In this document: positions 34,164 through 42,981 of the stretch, in pieces
Numbering within the stretch: position 1 is the first letter of the stretch
How the letters are laid out: each line of letters opens with the position of its first letter
NCBI RefSeq assembly: GCF_024807945.1
Contig: NZ_JANUFD010000013.1
Location: forward strand, 62,001 to 126,000
Length of the DNA stretch: 64,000 bases
From: Pseudomonas sp. JUb42
GTDB lineage: Bacteria; Pseudomonadota; Gammaproteobacteria; Pseudomonadales; Pseudomonadaceae
Direction: 5' to 3'
Made by a program: the position numbers and the translations under genes
Notes under the pieces: generated by a model
What the model saw: the letters and a program-made list of their open reading frames with translations, nothing else
What the model was told of the DNA's origin: nothing
Databases searched by the model: none

Positions 34164-34637
34164 ATGCAATTCAGTTTGACCTTGCGCAATAACCCCTCGA
34201 CGACCCAGACGCCGTCTGTGGAGTTGCCTGTGCCCGCCGCGCCCACCAGCGACAAGGCGGCCATCGCCGAGGCACAAACCCCGGTCCGCCTGGGAGTGCA
34301 GGTGACGCTGTCGAGCCAGGCGAAGGCGGTCAACAAGGACGCCGATATCGACGCCAGCAACCTGCCGACAGTGGTCAAGGATCAGTTGAAGATGATTCGC
34401 CGGATCCAGGAGCAGATCACCAAAAAGATGGACGAGCTGCAAGCCGTGGCCAAGGATCCCTCCCTGTCGCCCAAGGCACGGGAGATCAAGACGCGTCAGC
34501 TGCAAATGGAGCTGACGGTCTTGAACCAGTCGCTGATGAGCGCGACGCGCGAGATGAACAAGACCATGAGTGACATGAAACTGCCTGCGGAGCAGGTCAC
34601 CAAGGCGGCGGGGTTGATTGGTTTCGGGCATGCCTGA
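34164..34637 (+). CDS. Hypothetical coiled-coil protein, paralogue B of a tandem pair
   Basis: 157 residues from ATG 34164 after GGAGG, 21 bases past paralogue A. It aligns with A along its whole length: MQFSLTLRNNPS versus MEFSLTLSNSPS, DIDASNLPTVVKDQLKMIRR versus DIDASKLPTTVKEQLKTIRR, and a shared MxLPxxQ segment near the C-terminus. The pair thus arose by tandem duplication and then diverged, mainly in the Pro/Ala-rich N-terminal third. Function unknown; the two products may form heterodimers. Confidence 0.7.
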   Translation: MQFSLTLRNNPSTTQTPSVELPVPAAPTSDKAAIAEAQTPVRLGVQVTLSSQAKAVNKDADIDASNLPTVVKDQLKMIRRIQEQITKKMDELQAVAKDPSLSPKAREIKTRQLQMELTVLNQSLMSATREMNKTMSDMKLPAEQVTKAAGLIGFGHA

Positions 34638-34660
34638 CAGCTGCATGATCGGCTGTGCAA

Positions 34661-34752
34661 TGTGGGACCGGCTTTAGCCGGGAAGACGCTCTGACCGACG
34701 ACAGAGATGTATCGATCATGCCTACGCCTTCCCGGCTAAAGCCGGTCCCACA
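34661..34752. repeat. REPIN (GGCTTTAGCCGGGAAG type)
   Basis: TGTGGGACCGGCTTTAGCCG and CGGCTAAAGCCGGTCCCACA are exact inverses about 50 bases apart. This is the only copy of this arm class in the window. Confidence 0.9.
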
Positions 34753-34779
34753 GTGGTTGTGTGTCAGGCTTGGGATTGA

Positions 34780-35544
34780 TTAACGCTTGGCCACCACAAA
34801 CAACCGTGGAAACGGAAACAACACCGTACCGTTTGGCAGCAGCGGATAAGCCTGGCTGATCGCCTCCAGATATTTCGCCAGATACGCTTCTTTTTCCGCT
34901 TCATCCAGCGGCGTCAGATAGGGCCGCAGCGCCGTCGCCTTGACCCATTCAACGACCGCCTGATGACCGCCCGCCAACGGATGGTGGTAGGTCGTGCGCC
35001 AGACATCCACCGAGCTGCAGTGCTCGTGCAGCAGTTCGTAGTAATAACTGGCGTTGTGCCGCGGTGGGTGTTTGACCGTGCCGATCTTGCTCGCCCAAGG
35101 CCCGCTGGCTGCGACTTCCCGGGCCAGGCGGTGCGAAGGTTCTTCCATATTGTCCGGGGTCTGCACCGCCAGGCTGCCGCCGGGATTGAGCTTGCTCAGC
35201 AGGCGCGGATAGAGGCTGGCGTGGTCGGGCACCCATTGCAGCGAAGCGTTGGCCAGGATCACGTCGAATGTCTGCGCCGGGTCCCAGCTGGCAATGTCGG
35301 CCAGCTCGAAATTCAACGCGGGCAGACGTTCACGGGCGTTGGCCAGCATGTCATCTGAGCTGTCCATGCCGCTGATGCGGGCGTCGGCAAAGCGCTGGGC
35401 CAGTACTTCGGTGGAATTACCGGGGCCGCAGCCCAGGTCGACGGCGGTCTGCACGTCGGCGGTGGCAATGGCGGCCACCAGATCGCGTACCGGGCGGGTA
35501 CGTTCTTGCTCAAACGTCGAATACAGCTTGGCTGACCAGGTCAT
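34780..35544 (-). CDS. tam: Trans-aconitate 2-methyltransferase
   Basis: 254 residues, class I SAM-dependent methyltransferase. The SAM site VDLGCGPGNSTEVLAQRF is at about 36-53, with ANASLQWVPDH (motif IV region) near 115-125. The opening MTWSAKLYSTFEQERTRPVRDL is diagnostic for Tam. The enzyme methylates trans-aconitate, which forms spontaneously and inhibits aconitase. It is divergent from the LysR gene at 35656. Confidence 0.9.
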   Translation of the reverse strand: MTWSAKLYSTFEQERTRPVRDLVAAIATADVQTAVDLGCGPGNSTEVLAQRFADARISGMDSSDDMLANARERLPALNFELADIASWDPAQTFDVILANASLQWVPDHASLYPRLLSKLNPGGSLAVQTPDNMEEPSHRLAREVAASGPWASKIGTVKHPPRHNASYYYELLHEHCSSVDVWRTTYHHPLAGGHQAVVEWVKATALRPYLTPLDEAEKEAYLAKYLEAISQAYPLLPNGTVLFPFPRLFVVAKR

Positions 35545-35655
35545 CAGGTTTCCTCATGTTCTAATGCCGCGTTTGCACGCCGGTACAACGAAGGCTATGC
35601 CTTGCCCGCCATGTTTACAAATGCTAGAAATGACGTTTAACAATACTTAAAAGGT

Positions 35656-36594
35656 ATGAGTTTGCTCGAGCTACGTCGTTTGCATGCCTTCATCGCCATC
35701 GCCGAAGAAGGCCATATCACCCGCGCCGCCGAGCGCCTGGGCATGCAGCAGCCACCCTTGACCCGGCTGTTGCAGAGCCTTGAAGCCGAGCTGGGCGTGG
35801 CCCTGATGGAGCGCTTGCCTCGCGGCGTGCGGCCGACCCCGGCGGGGTTGGCCCTGCTCGAGGAGGCTCGCGTTCTGCTGGCCCGGGCCGAAGAAGTGAC
35901 CCGCGTGGTGCAGCGCGCGGCCCGGGGTGAGCAGGGGCGGCTGGCCGTGGGCTTTACCAGTTCGGCGTCCTTGCATCCGTTGGTGCCGGACGTGCTGCGG
36001 GGTTTTCGCGAAGCGTGGCCGGGGGTAACGGTACTGCTGGAAGAGGCGGGGACCGGCGAACTGATGGACGCGCTGTTGCACGAGCGCCTCGACGCCGCCT
36101 TCGTGCGCTCGAGCCTGAGCGGCATGCCGACCTTGCAGAGTGAGCCGATCCTGACTGAACCGATGTTGCTGGCGATGCCGTTGCATCATCCATTGTCGTT
36201 GTCCGGTGATGCGCCGTTGGCCCTTTCAGCATTGGCCGACGAGGCTTTTGTCCTGTATCGGCGGCGGGCCGGGCAGGGCCTCTACGATGTGATCCTCGCC
36301 GCCTGCCGTGCTGCCGGATTCAGCCCGTTGGTGGTTCAGGAGGCGCCGCGCCTGACATCGACCTTGAGCCTGGTTGCTGCGGGCCTTGGCCTGTCCATCG
36401 TGCCCGCCTCGATGCGGCGATTGCGCGGCGACGGCATTGCCTATCGCGCCCTCAGCGATTGCCCCGGCCTGACCGCGCCTTTACATCTGGCGACGCGTAT
36501 CGGTGATCAGTCCGCCGTGTTGCAGCGCTTTCGCCAGAGCCTGATGCAGGCGGTGCAACTCGAGGCCCAGAGCCTGCTGGTCACGACAGAGTGA
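35656..36594 (+). CDS. LysR-family transcriptional regulator (BenM/CatR-like)
   Basis: 312 residues. HTH: LLELRRLHAFIAIAEEGHIT, then AERLGMQQPPLTRLLQSLE, as in the aromatic-catabolism branch of LysR. The effector domain opens with GRLAVGFTSSASLHPLVP. It is divergent from tam across 111 bases, so tam is one candidate target. No catabolic operon lies beside it. Confidence 0.87.
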   Translation: MSLLELRRLHAFIAIAEEGHITRAAERLGMQQPPLTRLLQSLEAELGVALMERLPRGVRPTPAGLALLEEARVLLARAEEVTRVVQRAARGEQGRLAVGFTSSASLHPLVPDVLRGFREAWPGVTVLLEEAGTGELMDALLHERLDAAFVRSSLSGMPTLQSEPILTEPMLLAMPLHHPLSLSGDAPLALSALADEAFVLYRRRAGQGLYDVILAACRAAGFSPLVVQEAPRLTSTLSLVAAGLGLSIVPASMRRLRGDGIAYRALSDCPGLTAPLHLATRIGDQSAVLQRFRQSLMQAVQLEAQSLLVTTE

Positions 36595-36645
36595 AGCGTT
36601 CATGCTGTGCCTCGCCGCGCTGGCCCATCAAGGAATCGAGTCGCT

Positions 36646-37515
36646 ATGGCTGACGACTTTTACGCCTTCAATACCCCGGACCCGAGGATCGGCCCTCGCG
36701 AGAAGGCGCCGATGAGCCCCGAGGAACAGGCCTGGGCCCATGAGCGCGGCGCCGTGCATCAGACCGGCTGGCTACAGATCCTGCTATTTCCACTGGCCGT
36801 CGGCAGCTTTGTGCCAGCGCTGTTTTTTTTCATCGGCCTGGCGGTATGGCGGGGAGTCGCCGACGACTTCAATCCAGATGACGCAATGGCCGGATCAGTC
36901 GGCTGGCTGATTGTCGCCACGCTGCTGTTTGTCGGCGGCTGGGCGCTGTACAACGGACTACATGGCAAATACTCCCGGCTCAAACGCTACTGGCGCGAGA
37001 TGCCGGGGCAGGGTGTGGTCGAACTGGAACACCACAGGCTGCTTTCGGGGATCAGCCTGTGGTCAAACGACTATGACCCGGATATCAGCACCATCAGCCT
37101 GTGGATTGACGGGCGCATGCAGGTGGTGCCGGACAGTGGTGTATCCGAATGGCTGCTGGCCCGCACCGCCGCCGGGCACTGGCTGGTATTGCGGCAGAAT
37201 TACCCGGGCCATTTCAGCTACGACAAACCGCGTCTGCCTGATCCGGACAAGCGCTTGAAGCCGAGCCAAGAGCTATCCATAGCCCTGGCCCCCGGCACTA
37301 ATATCGCCCTTGGCCAGCGTCATTCGGGCGAGCCGTTGCCGCTGGTGCAAACTCTGTACTGGCTGACCCGGCCGGAACAACAACGGCTCAACGAGATCGC
37401 CCATCACTGGACGTTTTTCTACCCGGATCGCTATGGCGTGGTGAATGCGCAGGATGCCGACTGGGTCGAGGGGTTGGTGGCGCGGGCGCAACTACAACAT
37501 TTCGTTCCAAATTAA
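36646..37515 (+). CDS. Hypothetical inner-membrane protein
   Basis: 289 residues from ATG 36646 (AAGGAATC upstream); the frame extends 13 codons further back without a ribosome site. Two membrane helices lie at about 45-68 and 82-103 (LLFPLAVGSFVPALFFFIGL and GWLIVATLLFVGGWALY). A ~185-residue soluble C-terminal domain follows and is probably cytoplasmic. No family recognised. It converges on the next LysR gene with only 6 bases between the stops. Confidence 0.65.
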   Translation: MADDFYAFNTPDPRIGPREKAPMSPEEQAWAHERGAVHQTGWLQILLFPLAVGSFVPALFFFIGLAVWRGVADDFNPDDAMAGSVGWLIVATLLFVGGWALYNGLHGKYSRLKRYWREMPGQGVVELEHHRLLSGISLWSNDYDPDISTISLWIDGRMQVVPDSGVSEWLLARTAAGHWLVLRQNYPGHFSYDKPRLPDPDKRLKPSQELSIALAPGTNIALGQRHSGEPLPLVQTLYWLTRPEQQRLNEIAHHWTFFYPDRYGVVNAQDADWVEGLVARAQLQHFVPN

Positions 37516-37521
37516 AGATCC

Positions 37522-38391
37522 CTACAACTTCCCCCAAAACGCCTCGGCAAAATCACTCAGCGGTGTGCGGGCGCGAAACAGGCGGATCTGCATGGGGATA
37601 TCCCAGTGCTCATCCAGTGCCCGCACCAGACGCTGTTGCTGCATCTCGCTCTCGGCCAGGGTCGCGGGCAGCCATGCCATACCTTTGCCTTCCAGAGCCA
37701 TGGATAGCAGCACCGCCGCGAGGTGCGAGTTGAAACGACTCTCCAGATGTTGCTCGGGCTGGGAACGATTCAGGCGCCAGTTGACGATGCGGCCCAACCC
37801 GGAGTCGGCGGTGTAGCCCAGATAAGGCCGGGTGTCGGCAGTTACTTCGCTGATCGCCTGAGGCGCGCAAAGGGGGATCAGGCGGTCGCTGCCGATGGTC
37901 TTGCCAAGGAACTGCTCGCTGGGAAAACGCGGCGGTACGTCCGCATGATGATGGCAGAGCAGAAACTGCACCTCGCCATTGAGCAGCATCTGCTCGCACA
38001 CGCGCATGTTGTCCGAGTGCAGGCGCACCGCCTCTATGGGCGCCTCGCGTTCGGTGCTTCTTATCCAGCCGGGAAAGAAGTTGAAGGACAGCGAATGGGT
38101 CGCGGCGAAGTACAGCGTGCGTAACTGCTTGCCCGCCAACTCTCGGGCGTCCAGGCGCATCTGATGCAGGCGTCGAGTCATGTCCTGGGCGTTGCCGAGC
38201 ATCTGTCGGCCGACATCGGTGAGGGTCGCGCCCTGGGTCGTGCGTTCGAACAGATCGACCCCCATCCAGTTTTCCAGCGCACGAATACGTCGGCTGAACG
38301 CCGGTTGCGTGACATGTCGCGCATCCGCCGCCCGGGAAAAGTTTTCCAGTTCGGCGAGTGCGACGAAGTCTTCCAGCCAGGCGAGTTCCAT
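37522..38391 (-). CDS. LysR-family transcriptional regulator
   Basis: 289 residues. HTH: LAWLEDFVALAELENFSRAA, then DARHVTQPAFSRRIRALENWMG. The effector domain is typical (LRTLYFAATHSLSFNFFPGW). It is divergent from the peroxiredoxin-like gene at 38572, the likely target, with 180 bases between the starts. Confidence 0.87.
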   Translation of the reverse strand: MELAWLEDFVALAELENFSRAADARHVTQPAFSRRIRALENWMGVDLFERTTQGATLTDVGRQMLGNAQDMTRRLHQMRLDARELAGKQLRTLYFAATHSLSFNFFPGWIRSTEREAPIEAVRLHSDNMRVCEQMLLNGEVQFLLCHHHADVPPRFPSEQFLGKTIGSDRLIPLCAPQAISEVTADTRPYLGYTADSGLGRIVNWRLNRSQPEQHLESRFNSHLAAVLLSMALEGKGMAWLPATLAESEMQQQRLVRALDEHWDIPMQIRLFRARTPLSDFAEAFWGKL

Positions 38392-38480
38392 GGGCGCTGC
38401 TACCGCTATGTGAGTCGGCCGATTCTAGCCCAGGTGTGACCCTGCGCGGGCAGGACATTCCGGCAAAGAATAGAAGCTAT

Positions 38481-38504
38481 GCCCCCGGCCCTTCTACCGG
38501 GGGC
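38481..38504. promoter_or_regulatory. GC-rich hairpin in the LysR/peroxiredoxin intergenic region
   Basis: GCCCCCGG (38481-38488) pairs perfectly with CCGGGGGC (38497-38504). No T-run follows. It lies midway between the divergent starts and may be an operator or a leader hairpin for the peroxiredoxin gene. Confidence 0.4.
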
Positions 38505-38571
38505 ACGGCGCGACTGTGACCATGGCCTGGCGATTTAGACACTTACTCACTCAGCCAGACAGGTAACGATC

Positions 38572-39228
38572 ATGACCCTTCAAGCCAAACTCGATGCATT
38601 CAAGGCCGACTTCCAGAGCGGCAAACCTCCTTACAACGCCCCGCCGCAAGTACATGCCACCATGAAGAAGGCCACCGATGCGCTGATAGCCAGCGGCCAG
38701 GCTGAGCGCGCGCTGAAGGCGGGCGACAAGGCGCCGGAATTTACTTTGCAAGACCCTGACGGCAATCCGGTTTCGTCCGTCGAACTGCTGGCCAAGGGGC
38801 CGTTGGTGCTGAGTTTTTACCGTGGCGTGTGGTGCCCGTACTGCAACATGGAATTGCAGGCGCTTGAAGCGGCACTACCGGCCATTCGCGATCTGGGCGC
38901 CAGCCTCGTCGCCATCTCGCCGCAGATCAAGGCCAACAGCCGCAAGTCGGTACGCCAGAACGAGTTGAGCTTCCCGATCCTCAGCGACAGCAAGAACGAC
39001 GTGGCCGCCGCGTTTGGCCTGCGCTTTACCCTGCCGGACTACCTGATCGAACTGTACAAAAACTTCGGCAACGACCTGCCGAAAATCAATGATGACCCGA
39101 GCTGGACGCTGCCAATGCCCGCCCGTTTCGTCATCGGTACGGACGGCATCATCACCTATGCGGAAGTGAACCCGGACTATACCCTGCGTCCTGATCCGTC
39201 GGAGTTGCTGCCTGCATTGCGTGGCTGA
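38572..39228 (+). CDS. Peroxiredoxin-like (AhpC/TSA family) protein
   Basis: 218 residues, thioredoxin fold. GDKAPEFTLQDPDGNPV opens the domain (about 54-70), and the active-site segment SFYRGVWCPYCNMELQALE holds a C-x-x-C pair, unlike the single peroxidatic Cys of classical AhpC. This layout is usual in the 'peroxiredoxin-like' group of proteobacteria. It probably reduces peroxides or disulphides in the cytoplasm. Divergent LysR gene suggests inducible expression. Confidence 0.85.
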   Translation: MTLQAKLDAFKADFQSGKPPYNAPPQVHATMKKATDALIASGQAERALKAGDKAPEFTLQDPDGNPVSSVELLAKGPLVLSFYRGVWCPYCNMELQALEAALPAIRDLGASLVAISPQIKANSRKSVRQNELSFPILSDSKNDVAAAFGLRFTLPDYLIELYKNFGNDLPKINDDPSWTLPMPARFVIGTDGIITYAEVNPDYTLRPDPSELLPALRG

Positions 39229-39269
39229 TCAGTGAGAGCAATCTGAGGGAGCGAATTGCTGGACCGAAT

Positions 39270-39361
39270 TGTGGGAGCGAATTCATTCGCGAAAGCGGTG
39301 TTCCAGGCGATGAAGATGCGTTGGATGTACCGGCCTCTTCGCGAATGAATTCGCTCCCACA
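39270..39361. repeat. REPIN (GAATTCATTCGCGAA type), near-perfect arms
   Basis: TGTGGGAGCGAATTCATTCG and CGAATGAATTCGCTCCCACA are exact inverses. A partial arm (GAGGGAGCGAATT) also precedes it at 39245-39257. Confidence 0.9.
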
Positions 39362-39438
39362 AGTTTTTCTCCCGGCCTCGGTTAGTGTTTGCTGCGTGAC
39401 AGCGCGGCGTCGTAGGCGGGGTGGGTCTCCCACAAGAT

Positions 39439-40335
39439 TTACCCCGCCGGCTCACCGCTCAACAACTGCTCCACATATTCAACAAACGCCCGGGCCTTGG
39501 CGCTGGCCATGCGCCCGGTCGGAAAAACTGCCCACAAGTCCAGCACGGGCAGTTGCCATTCCTGCAGCACCTGACGAATTTCGCCACTGGCCAGTTCCGG
39601 GGCGAACATCCATTGCGATGACAAGGTGATACCCAGATGGGACAACACGGTGGTTCGCACGCCTTCCGCCGCCGTGACCCGCACCCGCCCCGAGACAGTG
39701 ACCGATTGCTCGGTGCTGCCTTTCTTGAACTGCCAATGTGCGCCACCGCCATGCTGCGAATAAATCACCGCCTGATGCCCCGCCAGTTCGGCCGGTGAAC
39801 AAGGCACGCCGTGCTGCTCAAAATAGGTGGGCGTGCCCAGCACCATCCGTGGGCATTCGCCGATCTTGCGTGCCGTCAGCCCCGAGTCGGGCAGCTCACC
39901 CATGCGCAAGGCGACATCGATACCTTCTTCGATCAGATTGACGTTGCGGTCATCGAGTATCACATCGATATCGAGGTCCGGATGCTGTTCCAGAAAACCA
40001 CTCAAATGCGGAAGAATATGCAGCCGCGAAAAGGTCACTGCGGCGCAGATGCGCAGCGTTCCGCGCAACCCTGAGCCTGCGCCCCGTGCTGCCAGATCGG
40101 CTTCGTCTGCTTCCTCGATGGCGCGCTTGGCCCGCTCGAAAAACGCCGCCCCGGCTTCGGTCGGGCTCAGGCCCCGGGTCGAACGCAGCAGCAGGCGCAC
40201 GCCCAAGCGTTCTTCCAGTTGCGCAACCACCTTGGACACCGCAGGCTGGCCGACCTTGAGCCGCCGCGCCGCTGCCGAGAACGAACCCGTCTCGACCACG
40301 CAGACAAAGGTTTCCATTGCCGATAACCGGTCCAT
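39439..40335 (-). CDS. LysR-family transcriptional regulator
   Basis: 298 residues, CrgA/DntR-like branch. HTH: MDRLSAMETFVCVVETGSFS, then RRLKVGQPAVSKVVAQLEE. The effector domain begins LRGTLRICAAVTFSRLHILP. It lies 15 bases after the MFS transporter gene in the same direction, so the two are likely one transcript. The regulator may then control the transporter. Confidence 0.87.
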   Translation of the reverse strand: MDRLSAMETFVCVVETGSFSAAARRLKVGQPAVSKVVAQLEERLGVRLLLRSTRGLSPTEAGAAFFERAKRAIEEADEADLAARGAGSGLRGTLRICAAVTFSRLHILPHLSGFLEQHPDLDIDVILDDRNVNLIEEGIDVALRMGELPDSGLTARKIGECPRMVLGTPTYFEQHGVPCSPAELAGHQAVIYSQHGGGAHWQFKKGSTEQSVTVSGRVRVTAAEGVRTTVLSHLGITLSSQWMFAPELASGEIRQVLQEWQLPVLDLWAVFPTGRMASAKARAFVEYVEQLLSGEPAG

Positions 40336-40350
40336 CCACTGCTCCCCGAA

Positions 40351-41511
40351 TCAATCATTACTGAGTCGGCCATCATGGGTGGCGCGCACGCGCTTGTGAA
40401 CCACTGTCAGCAAAACGGCCGATAACATCGCGAGGGCGGCCGCAGCGACAAACACCACTGCGCGTTGGCCGGGCAGGTAGTCCATGAAGGAAGACAGGAA
40501 CTGCCCGGTGAAAATCGCCATGGACAGCCAGGCCAGGTTGCGCCCGCGCAGCGCTACGTGGCTCTGTTCGAGGGTCATGTGGTTGACCAGCGGGATAGAC
40601 AGGCCAAAGCCGATGCCCATGCACAGGCCGCCTTCGAGGAGCAGCGTCAGGCTGTCGGCGCAGGCGAAGGCCAGGTGGGCCAGGGCATAGAAAACGAAGG
40701 CGAACGCCAGCGTGCCGTACTCGCCCAGACGCCGCGCAGCCCTGGGCATCACGGCAGCCGCGGCGACCGCCACCAGGGACACATAGGCGAGCAAATAACC
40801 GGTCTGTGCCTCGCTGAAGCCCAGTTCATGCAGACGCAAGGGCAGCATGATCACCGCAGTGAAAAAGCAGATCATCGACAGGCTGGCGGCCAGCAGCACC
40901 CGCTTTAGCGCGGCTGTGATCGGGACTTTTGTCAGGGCGCTGTCGTCAGTAGGTCCGGACTCATCGGGGCGTGGTACGAAGGCCAAAATCATCAGCAGAA
41001 ACACCCAGGCCATCAGGTACAGCAGAAACGGCCAATGCCAGCCGAGACTAGCCAGTACGCCGCCGAGGAACAGAAAAATCACTCCGCCCAGTTCGATGGC
41101 CATACCTTGCCGGGCGATCATCTGCAGACGCGCTTCGCCCTGATAGAACAGTGAAATCAGCCCGGTTCCGGCAGCCATCACCACCGCCGTGGCGCCGCCC
41201 AGGGCCAGGCGGTCGGCAAATACCGCCAGTGGACCGTGCAGCACAGCAGCGGCCACGCCCAACAGGCCATAGGCGAACAGCCCCAGGCATAAGGCGCGGT
41301 ACAAGCCCTGGCGTTGAATGAGTCTGCCAGCCAGTGGCCCGAACAGGACCACGCCAAGGGAGGGCAGGGTGATCAGCCAACTGGCCATGTCACCGATCCC
41401 CAACTGTTCAGCAATGCTCGGCAGGCCGGGAACAATGACGCAGCCGACCATGATGGTCAGACAGGCGACGGCCAGCAGTGAGAAGGAACCTGCGGTGGAG
41501 AGTGTGCGCAT
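40351..41511 (-). CDS. MFS efflux-type transporter
   Basis: 386 residues with about 12 helices. The early helices include LAVACLTIMVGCVIVPGLPS, and the loop 2-3 signature is seen as GPLAGRLIQRQGLYRALCLG. Size and pattern suit a drug:H+ antiporter. The substrate is unknown. It is divergent from the IclR gene (108 bases) and co-directional with the LysR gene, so either regulator could act on it. Confidence 0.82.
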   Translation of the reverse strand: MRTLSTAGSFSLLAVACLTIMVGCVIVPGLPSIAEQLGIGDMASWLITLPSLGVVLFGPLAGRLIQRQGLYRALCLGLFAYGLLGVAAAVLHGPLAVFADRLALGGATAVVMAAGTGLISLFYQGEARLQMIARQGMAIELGGVIFLFLGGVLASLGWHWPFLLYLMAWVFLLMILAFVPRPDESGPTDDSALTKVPITAALKRVLLAASLSMICFFTAVIMLPLRLHELGFSEAQTGYLLAYVSLVAVAAAAVMPRAARRLGEYGTLAFAFVFYALAHLAFACADSLTLLLEGGLCMGIGFGLSIPLVNHMTLEQSHVALRGRNLAWLSMAIFTGQFLSSFMDYLPGQRAVVFVAAAALAMLSAVLLTVVHKRVRATHDGRLSND

Positions 41512-41619
41512 TTAATAGGTTGTCCGTATAGCGGAACATATATCCGAATATCGGAACAGATTGTTCTGCGATATCATCGCAATGTCAAACTCACATCGAT
41601 GAATTACACGGAGAGGCCC

Positions 41620-42369
41620 ATGGCCCAGGACACCGAAGGCAGTGGCAGGCAAGTCATCGCACGGGCAGCGGCGGTGCTCAAGGCGCTGGAGAATCAGCGC
41701 CAGGGCTTGAGCCTGAGCCAGATCGCCAAGGCCGCGGATCTGCCTCGCACGACCGTCCACCGCATTGTCGCGGCACTGGAAGCCCAGCAGATGGTGATTT
41801 CCGGAGTCGGCGCAATACGTCTCGGCCCGGCACTGGTACGCCTGGCAGCCTCGGCCCATACCGATATCGTCGCGATTGCCCGGCCCTATGTGGAAAGCCT
41901 GGGGCGGCGCACTCGCGAGACGGTCGATGTCTGCGTTTACCGGGGGCTGCATGCGATCTCTGTCGATCAGTACCCCAGCGATCAGGAGTTGCGCGTGGTC
42001 TCGGCGGTGGGTACGGCCTTCCCGATCCACTGCACCGCCCATGGCAAAATGCTGTTGAGCGCCCTCGACGACGAAGTGATCCGCCGCACCCTGAGTGCCC
42101 CGCTGGAACGTCGCACGGCCAATACCATCGACGGGATCGAACCACTGATCCAGCAGGTCAACCTGGCCCGGCAGCAGGGCTGGGCCATCGATGAGCAGGA
42201 ACACGCGCTCGGCGTTTGCGGCATCGGTATCTACCTCAATAGCGGCCTGGCTGAACACTACGCAATCTCCCTGGCCGTACCCGCGCTGCGCTTTCACGAG
42301 CAACGGGAAAGCCTCAAGGCGGCATTGCTGCAATGCAAGGCGGAGATCGAGGCGGTGATCGGCGGCTAG
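41620..42369 (+). CDS. IclR-family transcriptional regulator
   Basis: 249 residues from ATG 41620, with GGAG six bases upstream; an ATG at 41599 lacks a ribosome site. The winged HTH contains GLSLSQIAKAADLPRTTVHR and the IclR effector domain has HCTAHGKMLLSALDD and DEQEHALGVCGIGI. It probably controls the divergent MFS transporter. Confidence 0.88.
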   Translation: MAQDTEGSGRQVIARAAAVLKALENQRQGLSLSQIAKAADLPRTTVHRIVAALEAQQMVISGVGAIRLGPALVRLAASAHTDIVAIARPYVESLGRRTRETVDVCVYRGLHAISVDQYPSDQELRVVSAVGTAFPIHCTAHGKMLLSALDDEVIRRTLSAPLERRTANTIDGIEPLIQQVNLARQQGWAIDEQEHALGVCGIGIYLNSGLAEHYAISLAVPALRFHEQRESLKAALLQCKAEIEAVIGG

Positions 42370-42415
42370 CCACGCATTGCAAGTGAGGATTCCATCCCGG
42401 ATCGCTAGATGTCTA

Positions 42416-42444
42416 TAATGCGAGCAATTCTCAAATGCATTTGC
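42416..42444 (+). promoter_or_regulatory. Fur-box-like sequence upstream of the FecI-type sigma factor
   Basis: TAATGCGAGCAATTCTCAAA and the adjoining TGCATTTGC resemble a Fur box with overlapping ATTCTCA/AATGC hexamers. The site sits 7-35 bases before ATG 42451, so the in-frame ATG at 42409 would lie upstream of the operator. This argues for the 42451 start. Confidence 0.5.
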
Positions 42445-42450
42445 GTATCC

Positions 42451-42981
42451 ATGTCGACTTCTCCGCCCAACACCCAACTGCTGGCCGCGCTTGCGCTGCA
42501 CTACGATGACTTGGTCGAGTACATTCGCCGTCGCTTCAACGGACGGGACTTTGCCCGTGACCTGGTGCATGACGTATGCGTGCAAGTTATGGAGAAGCCG
42601 CCGCAGGAGCCCATCAAGCTGCCGTTGGCGTTTCTGCGGCGCACCGCCTTCAACCGCGCTATCGACCGCTTGCGTGCCGAACGGGTGCGGTACGACTATC
42701 AAAGCGGCCCCATGGCGGCGCAACCCGGCGTCGATGAGTGGGATGGCGCCAAGGCGCTGGATTTCGAACAGCAATTGACCGCGCTGCTGGCCATTATCGA
42801 AGGGCTGCCCGCGCGTCAGCGCCAGGTGTTTCTGCTGCATCGCATTCATGCCATGGCGCAGCGGGAGATCGCTGAAGAACTGGGCATATCCGCCAATATG
42901 GTGAACCAGCATTTTGCCCGGGCCATGCGTTCCATCGTGCAGAAATGGGGGCCGGCCCGACGCGCGTGTGGGGCCTTTTGA
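42451..42981 (+). CDS. FecI-type ECF sigma factor (iron-starvation)
   Basis: 176 residues from ATG 42451. Region 2 is seen as HYDDLVEYIRRRFNGRDFAR with LVHDVCVQVMEKP, and region 4 as LPARQRQVFLLHRIHAMAQR followed by EIAEELGISANMVNQHFARA. It is expected to drive the receptor gene downstream when the receptor binds its siderophore. The stop shares its A with the FecR start (ATG at 42981), so translation is coupled. Confidence 0.9.
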   Translation: MSTSPPNTQLLAALALHYDDLVEYIRRRFNGRDFARDLVHDVCVQVMEKPPQEPIKLPLAFLRRTAFNRAIDRLRAERVRYDYQSGPMAAQPGVDEWDGAKALDFEQQLTALLAIIEGLPARQRQVFLLHRIHAMAQREIAEELGISANMVNQHFARAMRSIVQKWGPARRACGAF

